Shown in pieces: positions 21,584 to 36,500 of a stretch of DNA of 64,000 bases. The position numbers were made by a program, and so were the translations under genes. The notes beneath the pieces are model-generated. The model was given only the letters and a program-made list of their open reading frames with translations. It ran no database searches and was not told where the DNA came from. The stretch lies in the NCBI GenBank assembly GCA_033064195.1, contig JARBJD010000009.1, positions 434,001 through 498,000 of the forward strand. Direction: 5' to 3'. The DNA is from Blattamonas nauphoetae. Taxonomy: Eukaryota; Preaxostyla; Oxymonadida. Position 1 is the first letter of the stretch; each line of letters opens with the position of its first letter.

Positions 21584-24500
21584 CTATTCGAGTGATAACA
21601 GCCCAAAAACATGGCGGTGAGAAACAAGATATTCCGGATTGAAATGAAGAAATAGATAACATCCCTTTCGAGCCCATCCCTCAAAGTCAGAATGTTGGAG
21701 GGAGGCTCTAAATGCCACTTTCTGTTTTGCTGCTGAACTGTAGACTGACACATCAACACTCGAAGCCATATTTCCACCAGAACGATCACGATTGAGTGTG
21801 TGTCTGCCAGCACCATGATTGTATTCAGCTGACCCTGTAGATGGCCAACTGTCAGGGAGAGCAATTTGAAGACGATGTAGCGTTGGTTGAGACGCCTTTT
21901 GCGGAGAGAGAGGTGTGCTTGGTTGAGACGACGGCCACAGATATCTCGGACTCATATTCCGTCTCTGGAAGAGTTTCCGATATGAAGATCGGAGGGACGG
22001 ATGATTCGGTCGACCTGGTGTCATCGTGATTCTGTTTTGTGATTTCTCTGAAGACTCTCGAGAGAGCTCTGCCTCGTACATCGATGCCACACTCCGAACC
22101 ATAAACAGAGCGGAACTGTCTCGCTGCAGACGGATTTGAGACTGGCTGTCGTCGAATCTGAAGAGAGGAACCGGGCTGACAGGAGGATGGTATTGGCCTG
22201 CGAGGCCGTTGAGGGAGTAGATGCTGCGTGTGTCGTATCGGTCTGGCAGGATCAGCTCATCCTTCGTCTCCACTCCGAAGCTGAAACGGACCAGAGGTGT
22301 CTGCGTCTGAGTCGGACCCAGAGCATTATTCATCGGAATGTCAACAAACTCACTCAACTCGAAGTCCCATGCACATCCGTTCAGCATGATTCCTGTCACA
22401 TACAGACACACTAAACCGTGCTCTTTCGTTACAAAACAGCGCCTCGTCAAAGTGATCGGGTCTTGAGAGACGAGGCTCATGTGGAGGCACGACAGTCTTG
22501 GTTCGATGTCGATCAGAATGGTGTCTGAATCGTCTTGGTCTTCGAGATGTCCAGGCGATGTTCTCGGATCAGGGAGACGAGTCGGTTTGTCATGATCAAC
22601 AAAGTTTTCATTGCACTCACGATGACTGTCTCTGAAAAACGCTCGTCCCAGTGGCTGAGAGAAATTGCTCAACCATTGTTCACCTTCGATGATGAATCCG
22701 GAGAGGAAGGCTGAAGGGTTGAGAAGGAGAGAGAGCGGCATGACCGAAGGTGGTGGATCATCCATCGACAACAGCTGCGTCAACAGACTATGCTTCATTT
22801 TGAACCACTGAATGACATCAGATTGATTGAAAGTGACGTACACTGGGATGGGTACACTATCAGCAAAGAGAGCATCGAATCTATTGGATGCAAAGCTGTT
22901 CTTCGGTGAGAAGAGTTCTGTCCTGAATTGAGAAGTCAGAAAGTCGAGTGGGCTGCGAAGACAGACAGTGTCGAGGCACGAGCAGATTGAGAAGTGCAGT
23001 GTCATCAGTGCAGCCGTCAGAGAATGTGTCTCTTTCACAAGTTTTGAGAAGAAGATCGGAGTTGGACAGTGAAGAGCGACTGGTGGGATAAATTTTGGGG
23101 TGGTTGTGCCTTTCTCAGCATTGAGGAACTGGAGAAGATCGATCATGTTTTCCATGAAGATGTTGTTTTTTTGATCCGACGGAGAGATCAGAGCCTGTTC
23201 TTGCGGCGTCCGCGCGAGAGCTGTCAGTCTGAACACAGATCTTTGGATGGTCTGCATCTCAATCAGTGTCATGCTCATTGTCCTCATTCTATCGATCGAG
23301 CTAGTGATCGATACTTGTTGCGGAGAGAGGTCCGGAAAAGTAGCCGTCACATACTTCACAGCGTGCTTTCGATTGAAGGTTGTTCCTGAAAGGACAACTG
23401 GCAGAGAGAATGACATGCTACAGTCGTAATACCCGTCCAGCACACTGACGAAGTCGAATGGGATGACCGAGAGTTGAGGAACCAGCAGACGGAAGAGCAG
23501 TTCTGTTCCAACTTCGAGATCATCAGAAGGGACTTTTAGGTCGAGCAGGAGCCAGTGGATGGAGTTTCGGAGCTGGTGGAGACATGATGAGAGAGAGCTC
23601 GTGCTTTGGAAGATTGATCGAGTGACTCTGAGGATGGAGAGGAAGAATGGTTGTGCATAAATGCCAGGCTTCCGGAATTTTGTGAGGATGAATGACGAGT
23701 AGTTCAATGTGACGCTCCTCCATTTCATCCACGTATAGAAGAAGACCACAGCAAACAGGAGTTGTCCCCAAAACGAGATATCCACATTTGTTTCATAATC
23801 ATACGGAATCCGGGCGAGAGCTGAGGCGAGGAGGGCCTTGAAAGTGGTTTGATGTTCGATGTGATGCGCGACAATGCCCGCGACGTAGCTGAGATGAATC
23901 CCTGGCCTGAAAATGTTTTCCTTATCGAGGACCAATAACCGAGAGCATGATTCGTACAGACGAGGATAGATATGTTTCTTGTCGGTCAGTTGGTAAATGA
24001 CTTGAGGTGCTGTGACATCTCCCGTGTCCTGTTCGGCAACTTGTGGGATGGCGTGAATGAATGTGGGATCGCAGTGAACGTGTTGGGTGTAAATGAAGTC
24101 TGTCCATGGAGATGTCCTTGACTTCGGATAATCAGTGAGACTGCGGGGCGATGTTGTTTGCCCGTCTTTCATTCCTTTGATGATAGTTGCAGTGAACTGT
24201 TTGGAGGCTAAGAGATCTGTCTTGAAGAAGAGGTTGGGAGGGATGGAAACAAACAAGTGGAAGTATGTAGAGTCGTGGATGGCTGAGAGAAAATCCGGGA
24301 TGACAGAGTATTCCATCCACTGATTGCCTGTTGTCGCGACGAATGCTGGGAGAGGCCTCTGGCAACAGAGTCCTCGCCTCTCGATTTGGTTGATGTCGAC
24401 AGAGGCTGACGACTTCTTTATGATGTTCTTCACTCCGAAGAGAAGCTCCATTTTGACTTTCACCGTCGATAGTTTTCCGAGTTCCTCAAAAGTCATTTCT

Positions 24501-27500
24501 GTCAGCGGAGTTCGCCCATACAACATTTGAAGAGGAATCGGTCGGTCCTCGGAGAGAATAGAAGACAAATTGACGTGCCTGTGCATCTCTCCAACCGGCA
24601 TGCTGACAATAAACAGCCGAGGCACATCAAGTGTCTTCCTCTGAAGCGAGTATGTCGCTTGATGAATGATCGCATTCTCCAGCCTCCCAATATACGGGTC
24701 GATGTCGAAGAGATGGGTGTTGGTGTGAAGGAAGCTTGCGATGGATTGGCAGGACGTGTCGATGGCCACAGCAATATCTTCCTCCACGATGTGCACATCC
24801 TCAACTGTGAAGACGACAATCCGACGAGTGAATTCGTAGAAGGCAGCAGCAGCACGATGAGGCACGAGGTGGGTGATGATGGCATACCACATGAGAGGAT
24901 ATGGATCGTATTCTTCCGAGAAGGGGAAGGGTGTCTGCTCTGGCTGGTCAGATAAGATCCAGTCGTTCCAGTCGATCGGATTCTCACGGAATGAATCGAG
25001 GAGGGAAGTATGGGGGATGTCCCAGATGGCCATTATTTCGTCGAGTAGAAGCATTTCAACTTCCGTCCCACTCAGTCCGTCTTGTGGGATTTCGTGGATG
25101 GGCTCCAGAGTTGCCGCTGATTGACTGACTCGTTGGTCGAACATTGCGAAGAAGGAGGTGGTTGAGGAGTGCCTCGCTCGGGCGGTTTGGAGACGACCAG
25201 GGAGATGTCGTGGAGCGAGTGTCTTTGGCTGAGTAAAGAGAAAACGTGGAGAGAGCAGTTCTTGGCAGAAATCGACCAGTCGAAGGTGATCTTCTGTGTG
25301 GATGTACCGACGAGTGACGGGTGAATCGAGGCAGAGAGTGTTCAGTGGGAAGTGTGTGGCGATATATCTGTCTTTCTCGGTGAATGACAGGTCAATCTCA
25401 TGTCGATATGCTTCAACGATCCCTGTCGACGGAGTTCGAGACTCCAGAGTTGGGACGAGATACGGTTCGATCAGACCGATTGTGTTCAACCCAACTCCGA
25501 TCTGAATAGACTTTCCTTGGAACCTGGTGAAGCTCTTCCGTGATGATGTGTAAACGGTCTCTTTCAGTCCAGAGAGAATTCGCTTGAGCAGAAACCCACA
25601 AGCTGTGACGAGAATGAAATTGATATGGGCGAGGGGATATTCCTTGTCTCTGAGATCGTTCAAGATTTCGATGATTTCGTCCGTATTGAAGTGGATGTAG
25701 TTGATCGTTGTTCCCGAATCATTCGGGAGCAGAATATCTTCCGGGACCTCTCCATCCAAGAGTTGAGTGATGACGTCCTTCGTTTGTTGGAGGCTGCGAT
25801 CGTACAATTTGAGCATCATTGCTCGGCGGACACATTCGAACACCATCACACTGAAGATGCTGGAGCTGGGGATACCCGACTCAACAAGAGGCCGAGAGGA
25901 GATGAATTTCGGTGTGCAGTACGACACAAAGTGCACGAGTGGCACAGCGACTGTGCTTTGAGAGATTTGATGAACTTTGTGGATGTAAATGCAGAACATG
26001 TCCAGATGGGAGAGAATCCTATCATTGTTTTCGATGACATCGACTTCACGTTGAATGAGTTGGTGGAGGTTGTCCGCGAGTCCTTTGATCGAACGGAAAT
26101 GTGCGTGAAGTGCGACGATTCCGCTTTTCCCGAGATCGATGTTGGAGTGGAACTGCGCAAACTCAGAAGCAATTGTTTGGTAGCTGTGGTAGATCCTTCC
26201 CCATGCCGCCTTTCGAACGAGGATCTGTTCAGGAAGGAGCATCGGGCCGAGCAATCCGTATTTGAACCAGTTGGTGAAGAGAGAAGACGAGCAGAGTGGA
26301 TTACAGTTGACTACAACGAATTCGTGCTCGATTGGACGATTCGTAATAAACGTTGGTGGCATCAGTGCCGTCGCACTCTTCACACACAAAAAGAACCTCA
26401 GCCTCGTCTGTGGCAGAATGCGTCTTCCACAGATGTCCACTCCGTTTAGATGTCCAGACAATGCACAGTCGAGGAGAACTTCGATGCAGTTCTGGATGTT
26501 CTCGCAGCGGACTTGGTCGACAGATGGATGAATGTCTTCGTATTCGACGAAGAGAGGATAGCCTCGAACGAGAGATTCGATGACATCATCGAAGAAGGTG
26601 ACACTGAGGACGCTCGTGAGGATGACGTTGCCGAATTGGCGATAGAATGAGACGAGCCATTGAAGCATGATTCCGCTCCAGTCGAGAAGCATGATGGGGA
26701 CGTCGGAAACATATCTGATGATCGAAGCACCCATCAGAGAGAGTTCGTTGGGAGGGAGACCATTAGCCTGGCCAAGGAGAGCTGTGCTAGGCCCGTTCAG
26801 AACAGCAAATACTGTTCGGAGTGTTGGTCTGATGTTGGAATATGACAGAGAGTGCAGGAGATCAAACTGCGAGAGAGAAAGTGTCGAATCCAATGCCAGT
26901 AAATCCTTGTTTGTGTTCAACACTCGTTCCTCCGGATGGATATGCACTTCATACGGTTCCGTTGCGTAATTCGGACCCGACTCGTCGACAGGAAGAGACA
27001 CATGTGGGACGGGTGTGTACGGAATCCCAGCGATATCCAACAATCGCATCCACTTCGTCATCTGACAGTCCCAATCCGAAACAGGAATGGAGCCGTTGAA
27101 GATGATGAATGCCGCGGTGAGCATGCAGTCCCCTCGGCAATGCACGATGTTTTGTCGGATCCGATGCAGAGCATTGTAGAGTGTTTCTTGCGTGAGGCCA
27201 GATTTCTGCGGTTCTCTCGATGGGAGATTCTCGGGTTTGGCTTCCAGCGGTTCAGGAGTGATGCACTTTTGTGGATTGGGGTGGTTGATGTGTGTGACAT
27301 AGTCGAGCGTGTTGTTGAGATCGTGTAGGTTGGCGAGAATCATCGCTCGAAGATCGTCTGCTTCGACGATCGCTCGATGTAAAGACTTCATTTCCTTCTC
27401 AAATTGGCTTTGAAGTGTGATGAGCTTCTTGAAGTGAGGAGCGACGTGATGTCTGACGTGATAGTCAGCGATACTTCCATGATAGAACTGCTCAAAGAGA

Positions 27501-30500
27501 GAATTCTGACCCAATAGTGCGTTGTCTGCCCAGTCTGACCGGATCAATTCATGATACGGCTCTAGAAATTCGATCTGTTCTGCTGTCACAGTCACTGCGG
27601 TGAAGTTTGAGATGGTTTGGAAGAGCGAGGTCATTCCATTGTTTCGGATGGGTGGAGGGAGCTTCCTCGTCAAGGTCGATGATTGTCGGATCAGTCCCGA
27701 GATCCCCACTCCATTGTTAATGTGGGTCAGGGTGATCTCCAAAAGAGACATTCTTGGGAGAGGTTGGTTCGTGAGAAGGCATAAGACCTCGTGGATCAGA
27801 TTGTTGCCCAAGTTGTTCTTCTTCCCCGTGAGGAAGTTCGACATTCGAGACGGAGAGAACTTGTGCTTGATCTCAGAGAGGGTCGTGTCTTGCACATTCA
27901 GCTTCCGAGTGATGGACATTCGATCCTTGTGGAGTTCTCTTTTGGTCGTTTCCAAATTCTTCGTCCTTTGTTTTAAATCTTCTTTTTTGAGTGACAGTTC
28001 ATTCATGTCGGCTCGAACCTTCCTAACTGTCTCAAATAACTTCCCGAAATTCCTCACGTTCCATCCCTGCATCTCTGAAGTGATGGGTTGCGATATCACC
28101 CTTCCCTGCTCTCTGGCAGTGAATAACTTGATCAAATTCTCCTGCGACTCCTTCAGCTGTTCGAGAAATGTGATCCGTCTGCTATATGTGCGAGCGAACA
28201 TGTGCGCGAATTTCAAAATTTGCAGTGATGTAAATCTGACCACACGATGAGTGAACCATTCTGATGTCGCATTGGCGTATGTGAGAAGTCCGTAATCTTG
28301 TTTGACTGAAGCATGCATTGACACCATCACAGCATAGAAGATTGTTGTTTCTTTATTGGCAATGGTGCTTGAATGAAAGAGCTGCTTCCAGATGTGGAGA
28401 GTGAATGTGGTGAGATCGGCTGTGTCGATGGTGAGTTCTGGATTGTTTTGCTGGTTTATCTGTTTGATGAGGGCACTGAAAATGGTCAGTTCGAGCGAGG
28501 ACGCCCCGATGAGGTCTGGAGGTGGACTTCTGTCTCGAGGGACGGAGCTCAGAGATTGATCATGCGAGAGAGAGGTTTTGCTTCTCGTTAATTCGTACGA
28601 CGACATCCCTTTGTTTGTGATGTGTGTAAACGTGCTTCGGTCGTGATGAATCGAAGAAAGACTCCCTTTATCGTGCGAGAGGGTCGCTCTGCTGGGAATA
28701 CCAGAGATCACTGAAGCCTTTTGATTTCTGGCATTCCCTGGACGACGCCTCCCTCCGACAACGGCCGTTCCTATTCGGGTGAGTGAACGAGGAGGACCCA
28801 TCTTCACTGAACCTTCCGGTTTTGGGAAAGTGACGATGGGGCTCAATCGCTTTGAGACGAGCAAAGGCGGCACGGGGATTTGACGAGGTCTGGTGGGTTG
28901 CCTGACTGTTCTGGAGACAGACAGCAGGAAATGGATGAAGGCTCCTTTGGATGTGAGTGGGAGAGGAGGGATGGTTGTGGTGTCGAAGTTGGAGATGCCA
29001 GGAATGAGGAGAACTGGGATGGCTGGTTCTTGATCGGCAGTGAAGACCCGCTCGTCTAAGATAAAGACTCGCGAGATTCGGCTCATTGTTTTGTCCTTGT
29101 TCATTCTGTCTTGGCGTCGCTTCTCCAAAATATGGAGTAGACCGTCATTCGTTCCTTTCTTGACAGACTCGTCGAAATTGATGAAGTTTGGCGTGTCTTC
29201 ACGTGCTTTTTGTTCTTTGATGATCATCTGTTTGCAGGATCCGCTTGGAATTACAGTTCTGATTGGTTCTTCGAGTTGGTAGAGAGGGTAGTTCTGCAAC
29301 CTGAACATGTGGAACGCGTTGATCACCCAGTCCATGTAATCCAGCCCGAGAAGGACAATCGGACGTCGCTTGATCTTCACACGTCGATTCAGCGAGTCCT
29401 GAATCTCCTGTCCAAAGTCCTCGTCATTCACATACACCTTTCTGAGGCGAAATCGATCCTCCAAATAGAGATAGGAGGTCGGATGCTGGTTTGCATCGCA
29501 CACAGTTACTTCAAAGATGTACTTGATCTTCCGTCGAACCTCACCAACGAACCAGTTCACCGATCGAGCTTGGATTTTGCCCTGGAGGACAGCTTCATCC
29601 GCGAGAGACTCAAGTTCTGACTCTGAGAAGAGGTAGAGGATTCCATATCGAGCTTGTGTCAGTGCCCTCAGAAGCTGAGATGCAAATTGAGCAGAGAGAA
29701 TCTCGTTGGGGTCGTTTGTGGCTTCCTGTGAGAGAAGAAGAGACATCCTCTGTCCATCGATATTATTCATGTAGTCAAACTCATGCCCGTATTCCTTTTC
29801 ATGTTGGACATTGCCGATTGTTGGAGTTGACGACGATTCATTGGTTGAGTGTGTTTCATCAGATGATGTGGTTGAGAGATAAATTGACGCTAGTCCGTAC
29901 TGTTGGGTGAGCTGGAGTAGATCAGTCACGTTGAACAACACCACTGTTGTCAGAGGTGACGAGATTGCTTTCTTAATGATGTCCTTCAACTGTGAAATGA
30001 ACTCCCCTTTCGTCTGAGTAACTTTCAGCCGAACAGTCTGTGAATCGATGAACGATGATATTCCAGAATACATCTGGTCCAGTTGCATGTCAGGATCGGA
30101 GACGATGCAAATGTTCGACTTTTCCAGAAGCCTAGTGATTTTCTTGGCGTAACCGAACAACCACATTTCGAGTGGGTGTGGGTTGGGGAGTAGCCTCTCT
30201 GATTCCATTGTCTGGCGAGTGAGGATGTTGTCGTTCTGCCAGAGATAGTCCTTCTTCCCCAGACGTTGGTGGATTGGGGAGTGGAAAACCGAAGAAAGGA
30301 AGAGAATCGAGTCAAGAGGGGCATTTTGCATGCTTTTCAAGATATGTTCAAAGTTCAAGGGTCGTTTGAGGAGGATGGAAACACAAACGGTCGAGAGAAT
30401 ATAAAGGAAGGTGAGGAGTTCATGTGCGTTCATCATCGTCTGGAACACATCCAAGATGCTTCTGACCATTTCAAAGAGGACTTGGGCTCCATTCGTCAAG

Positions 30501-33500
30501 ATGCTTTGATTGTCGGCGAGTGTGGCAACGAAGTGATCGATGCAGTCTAAGCATGTTCTGAAGAGGATTGGAATTGTGGAGAGTGACGGGAAGAGGTTTC
30601 TGATGTAAGTGCTTATTCGATGTGAAACGTGATTTGGATCAGTTGGATGGTTGAGGAACGAGAAGAGTGAATAAACTGTGAGGACCACATCTGGGAGCCG
30701 TTCTAACATGAATCGTTGAATATCCACTGAAGTATCACCAACCACACTCGCCTGTTCGGTTGATTGTGGGAGATCGGGAAGAAGCTGTCTGAGGACGCGT
30801 TGTGCAGCGGGTGGGAGGAGAGCGAGGAGTGTGCTGACGACACTATCAGCTGTGAAAGCATCACCTTCCGTATTTTCATCTGAATACAGCTTTAGAGCAC
30901 GAGAGAGGAATGGGATGTTCGTTTGAAGTTGATCGACTAGATGATCCTGAAGGATGAGAAGAGAATCAAAAACTGTACGTGGTGCAGGTGTAACAAACGA
31001 GCAGAGTCGAGAAAGACGCTGTGGAAGCCACATCGCCGATACAAGTGGAGAGATGATGTGATAGACAAGTGAATTGTCTCTGTCCTGTCTCGTTCCACTG
31101 CTGACTGTCAGTCTGCTCTGTGTTGGATCAACAACGACTCTCACTGCCTCCAGTGTGGCCATCGAGATGGGTGGGTGGAGAAGATAGTTGAAAGTGGTGG
31201 TCGTTTCGATGGTGTCGATATCTTGCTCGTTTTTGGTGTTTAAGTCGGTTCTATTCTCAGAGTCTTCTTCGGAAGTATGAAATGGAGGATGATGCTGCTG
31301 TGTAGATCGATGTTTGCGTTCCAATAATTTTGCCGATGTGAGAGCGTGAAAACGCTTGAGAGCTCGAATTGGCCATTGGGGAAAGTTTACTCATTGATGT
31401 TATGCGAGAGCTCATGTTGGATTGAGAGCTAGTTGGGGCGTTGATCGATTCCACCTTCCTTTCGTGCGCCCTCTCCTGGACTTTGGAGAGGATCCACCAA
31501 ATCGTGTCGATCGGTGTCGAAGAGAAGATAGGGCAGTCGAACGACTCATGCTGTTTCACATTTGTTGTCTCTTGCTTGGCTGTCAGAGGCATCGACAGAG
31601 TATTATCCTTCCATCTGTACATTGTCTCTGCATCGCTTGTCAGGATCACGACAGGCTGTTTTGCTGTGTCGTACAGAGCGATGACATGAGCGACGGTGAA
31701 TTCGTATCGTCGGAGTTTCTTCAGTTCGTCGGTGAACAGACTCATTCTCCCGCTGCTATCTGGGACGTGTCCTGCGGATGTTTCTCCATCCATCCCCCAT
31801 GTCAGATCACCACTCATTTCTGATGGATCGTACAGACCTTCATCGAAATCACTCATCGAGATGCGATTTCCGTAAGTTTTTGCTTTGCTTGGTGCAGTAA
31901 ATTGATTTCGAACAAAACTAACCGAATTTTCCCACTCTCCTGTTCTGAGATTGACGAAGAAGTCAGCGAGGGATGGTTTGGTGATGGGAAAATTGAGTGT
32001 TTCTATCATTCCAAGGATGTTCGTCCTTCGGGATTCTGCGATGGTGCACAGATTTGTCACTGATGAATCGATGTGTGGAGTGTTGGGGCAGATTTTGATA
32101 ATAAAGTCTGAAAAAGCATCTCGAAACTCATCAAGATGGAAAGCGTGACCCCCCACGCCCCAAAATATGGACATGGTCGAAATGTTATCAGCGAGAACAT
32201 AGTTGGTGACGATGTCAGTGTACAATTGATCTTGTTCTGTGGCCTCACCAACAATCAGAAACCGTTGAAAATATTTTGGGAAGAGGAACTGCATCTGTGT
32301 GTCGAAGAGTTTCAGAACATTGGTCAGATATCCCTCACAGAAGATGTTGAAATAGCTCGACGATCGAGCGGACGTCTGTGCTGCGATGTGCAGGAGGTTA
32401 GAAGCAGGGTTGTGGTGCCGTTTGTCAAGGAAGTAGTCGCGGACAAATTCGCCCGCTCGATGGATGCGATCGGTGAGCCACATGGATCGTTGTTGGATGG
32501 CTCTGTAGAGGTTTGAGAGTACATCCGCAGATGGGATGAGTTTGTTTGATTGAGCGTAGTATCTGAAGAGGGTGTCTGACAGAACTGTGTGGACTCGTTG
32601 AGCCATCTGCATCCAGAAAACAGGGAAGACAGACACTTCTCTGTAATAGAGCAGGCGACAGGGAGCTTTGAATACAGTGTCAGGGATGCGGAGGATGGAG
32701 AGATGCTGGCCGATACTCGGCGGGATGGTTGCGATGTCGTCGACTTCAAAAATCAGCTTAATGTTGGATCCCATCGCGAAGAGCGACAAGTCTTGCATTG
32801 TCACGTTGTGAGAGAGTTGGTGAATGCGTTCTATCTCGTTCAGAAGGAGATTGTCTGTTCGTTTCTGCAGCTCCTTCGCCTTTCTCCGATTCTTCAGCTT
32901 CAGTCTGAGATATTGAATGTACGAGTTCTCCTGAACGCCAAGTGCGCCCTTCCTAACTCGTCGACTCGTCCGCTTGTTGATTTTCTCTTCAAACTTCGCT
33001 GTGCGATATGCTTCCAGGTACGATGGGTGTTGAGAAACTGTGGCTGACTGATCGTCATTCGAGTGATGCCTGAATGGTGAGCGTCGCTGTTTGGAGCGGG
33101 TCCGAAAATGCCTCTGTTTCCGCCGACTCGAAGCACTGATCCTGCTCTGGCGATTCTTATTCCGAAGATGAAACAATTTTTGAGTGAAAGCTTTTGTTTC
33201 CTTCAGAGATCCGTCTCTGAGAAGAAGATTGAACAACTCTGGAATTGTTGTGTAATCTGATGTTCTTGGATTGTCGAGAACCAGACCCTCGTTGGCCAAG
33301 TCAGTCCGAAGTTGTTTGCGAGAGATGACAAGTCGGGAAAGGTACTCCTGAATCAGTGCTGACTCGAGGCGGTTGATGGCTTGATAAAATGAGCGGTTGA
33401 TCGCAAAGGACTCGAATGTTGCATTTTGAGCTTGAGAATCTTCTTCCTTCTCTGTTGTATCGATAATGGGATCCATGCTGAAAGCGTTTTGATTGGTGGA

Positions 33501-36500
33501 GGGCGGAAGATCGACAACCAGGAACAGCTCGTGGATGGGAGCAGTTTCATTTTGAGAAGGATGCCGTTCATCTCTGAACGAGTGTTGCATGAGCTTTCGA
33601 GCATACTGTTTGAGGATGGATACTACCCATCCAACTTTGTACGTCAGAGCAGAATCTGAGTGAGGAGATAGATCATCTCCATCGACTTTTGAGTTTGACG
33701 ACGTCGAGATCAGATTTCCAAACAGATCGGTGAAGGAGGAAGCTGATGGATTGACCTTGACGATCGATGTTGGTATTCCAAGAGAATTCTGAGCCATGGC
33801 GAGAAGTTCGATGACAAGTGACTTCCCAGATCCCGCTGGGCCCACAACAGCAACAGGTTGTGGTTGAGGGATTGATGTCCATCTTCCCCCTTTGCACCAG
33901 CTTGGGTGATGCAGCATCTGTGAAAGGAGAACAACTGATTGTGACGCGCCAGTCACCATGAAGCTCTGTGCATCTGTTGCTGTTTTTAGCATGTGGTCTT
34001 TTGTGAATTTCAACGCTGGTGTAACGGTTTTGATTGTGAACTCAGCAAAATCCATGGATATGTGATCGTCTTCACTCATCCTCATCTGCGCGAAGTACTC
34101 TGGAGCGTAGACGAGGAGGTTGTGATTTTGAGACTGATCGGTGATGTTTTGAGATCCACTTGCCGCACTCATCGAAAAGACGATCGACTGATCCGTTGGA
34201 GCGAGTGTGGTGGACACTCCTCTTGCCGAGTTTTCTCCATCGAAAGATGTCTCTGCTTTGTCTCGCAGTTTCTTTGTGACATCCACGACTCGCTCAGAGA
34301 AGGAGCGGAACGACGTGACGGCGTAGTTCTTCAAGTCGAATTGATTTCGACGAGAGATGACGGTTCCTGAAGGGACTGGTTGGATGTCTTGGGATGCGAG
34401 GAGGGGATCGAAAAGGAGAGTGTGTTTGGTGATCTCGATCAACTTTGTGTTGTATTCCATTTCTTCGGGGATTGTGTACTTGTTGACTTCTCTTCCCAGC
34501 GCGTTGAGGTCGTTCAGAGTGGAGAATTCAAAATAATGGTCGGAGAGAGGGAGGTGTTCTTGAATGAATCGAGCTGGTATTTCTTTGAAGATCTGGCAGA
34601 GGAGAGTCGACGCTGTCTGGACTTCCTCACCTTTCAGGCTCGGTCTGATTGCGGCGATGATGCACAGAACAGACGCCAAGCACTCACAGACAAAGCGAAG
34701 GCGATCCTCAATTGCCAATCGTCTGAGTGCTTCGATATTCGTCCCAGAGACGTTTGAGAATGTCTGAGTGTTGTCGTCTTGATCAATCTCACTCACATTC
34801 GCCCAAACGAGAAGGTCGGCAACGAATTTTCCATTTGCTTTAAAGTTCGTCTGGAGAAGTGGTCTGACAATGTTATACATGACTCGCTCGAAGTATGGGC
34901 GGATGGTTTCGCTGACCCTCCCCAACCCGCTCTCGACAAACACAACAGAGGAGGATTCAATCTCTTTGAACAACTCGAAGAATCTGTTTATTCGAGTCGA
35001 GAGAAGACCAGCGAAGTAGAAGCCGCTGAGGACCAACCCAGAATACAGAGCAGACTTCGAAGAAACTCTCCCAAACACGCCTGCACGGAGAGAGGAGCGA
35101 AGACTGTCCGGAAGCTCGAGATTCGATGCCTTTTGAGGGATCTCCACAAAGAAGTGATACTCGCCCTTCAGTCCGATCAGGACATTCTCGTTCAAAAGGC
35201 AGTGTTTGTGCCCGCCGTCGATTGATTGGTGAAGCTTCTCAAACAGTGCTCCAAGAGCCTCCACAGGTTTGTGTGTGATCATCCGTGGAAGGATAAAATA
35301 AGCCCACGACCCACTCCCACAAATTCCCTGAAAATAGTGCGCGAAGCCTGGAGGGACAACCGACTCCACGTGGAAAGTCATCACAAAAACATACTTTCCA
35401 CAAATCACGGAGAGTTCTTTCACTCTGTCGAAGCTCTCCGTCACGAGGCCTTGTTCGATGAGTGTGAAGAGCTTTGAGTCGGTCTGTTTGGCTGGCAGAT
35501 CGGGTGAACTGGGATCGCTTCCAAATGAAGGACTGACATCCTTGTTGACGTCCTTAATGATCGCCTTCCAGAAGTGAGTTGTTCTGTACAGTGTCTCGCA
35601 TTCCTCTTTGTTCAGTCCGTCTTCATCGACAGTAATTCTGCTCCATGTTCGGATTGTTCCGCAGACCATGCCGAGATAGTCGCAGCCGTATTTCATCGAT
35701 TCCTCGCCGGCTATCACAAGAATCGGCCATTTATCGCAGATTGTCAGTTCCTCCTCTGTCGACGATATTTCATGTGTGTGGGAGTAGATGTTGGTTGGAG
35801 AGTGGAACGAGGATTTGAACTGTGAACCAGCTGACCGTTGCGGATGGATCCCGCTGATCGACATGAGCGTAGTTCCTTCGATGTCTCGAAACATGCTCTC
35901 AACCAGCTCGCGATTGTAGTCAGTCACAGGAATCATCAGATGGGGAAGGTTCTTGACGCTCTGTCTCACCACACTCCAATGCTTCTGTGGCCCCCTACCG
36001 TTCAGAAAGTGGCGGATGTGATTGACGAGTGATTCGCTTTGGAGACAGGCGAGAAGTGTGGACTCAATCTTCATTCTGAGAATCACAGAAATGTTTGACC
36101 AAACCATGGTCTGAAACATCTCGATGAACGACACGATCGCATCGCTAACAATCTGCAATTTGTCGATAGCCTGCTGTTTGTCGAATTCTCCATGTCCTCG
36201 TGCTTCTCGTTCAATCCATAGAGCGTTTGAAACATGCGACACGACTTCGATCAAGTCTGAAATTTCGTCGGTGAGGTGTGAAACGAATGATGTGTATATG
36301 CACTGGTCAACAGAGTTGTTGATCACACTGCGAGACGTGCCAAGTGTTGGTAGCTCTGATGGTTTGATTTTCGTCTCGATGATTGCTATCATTTTCTCAA
36401 ACTCATTTTCAGATCTGAAGCTGATTTCCTGCCCTTTCTCCTCAGACGACGACAGCATCTGTGTACTGGTCAGATTCCCAGACTCACCTGCACTCTCCGC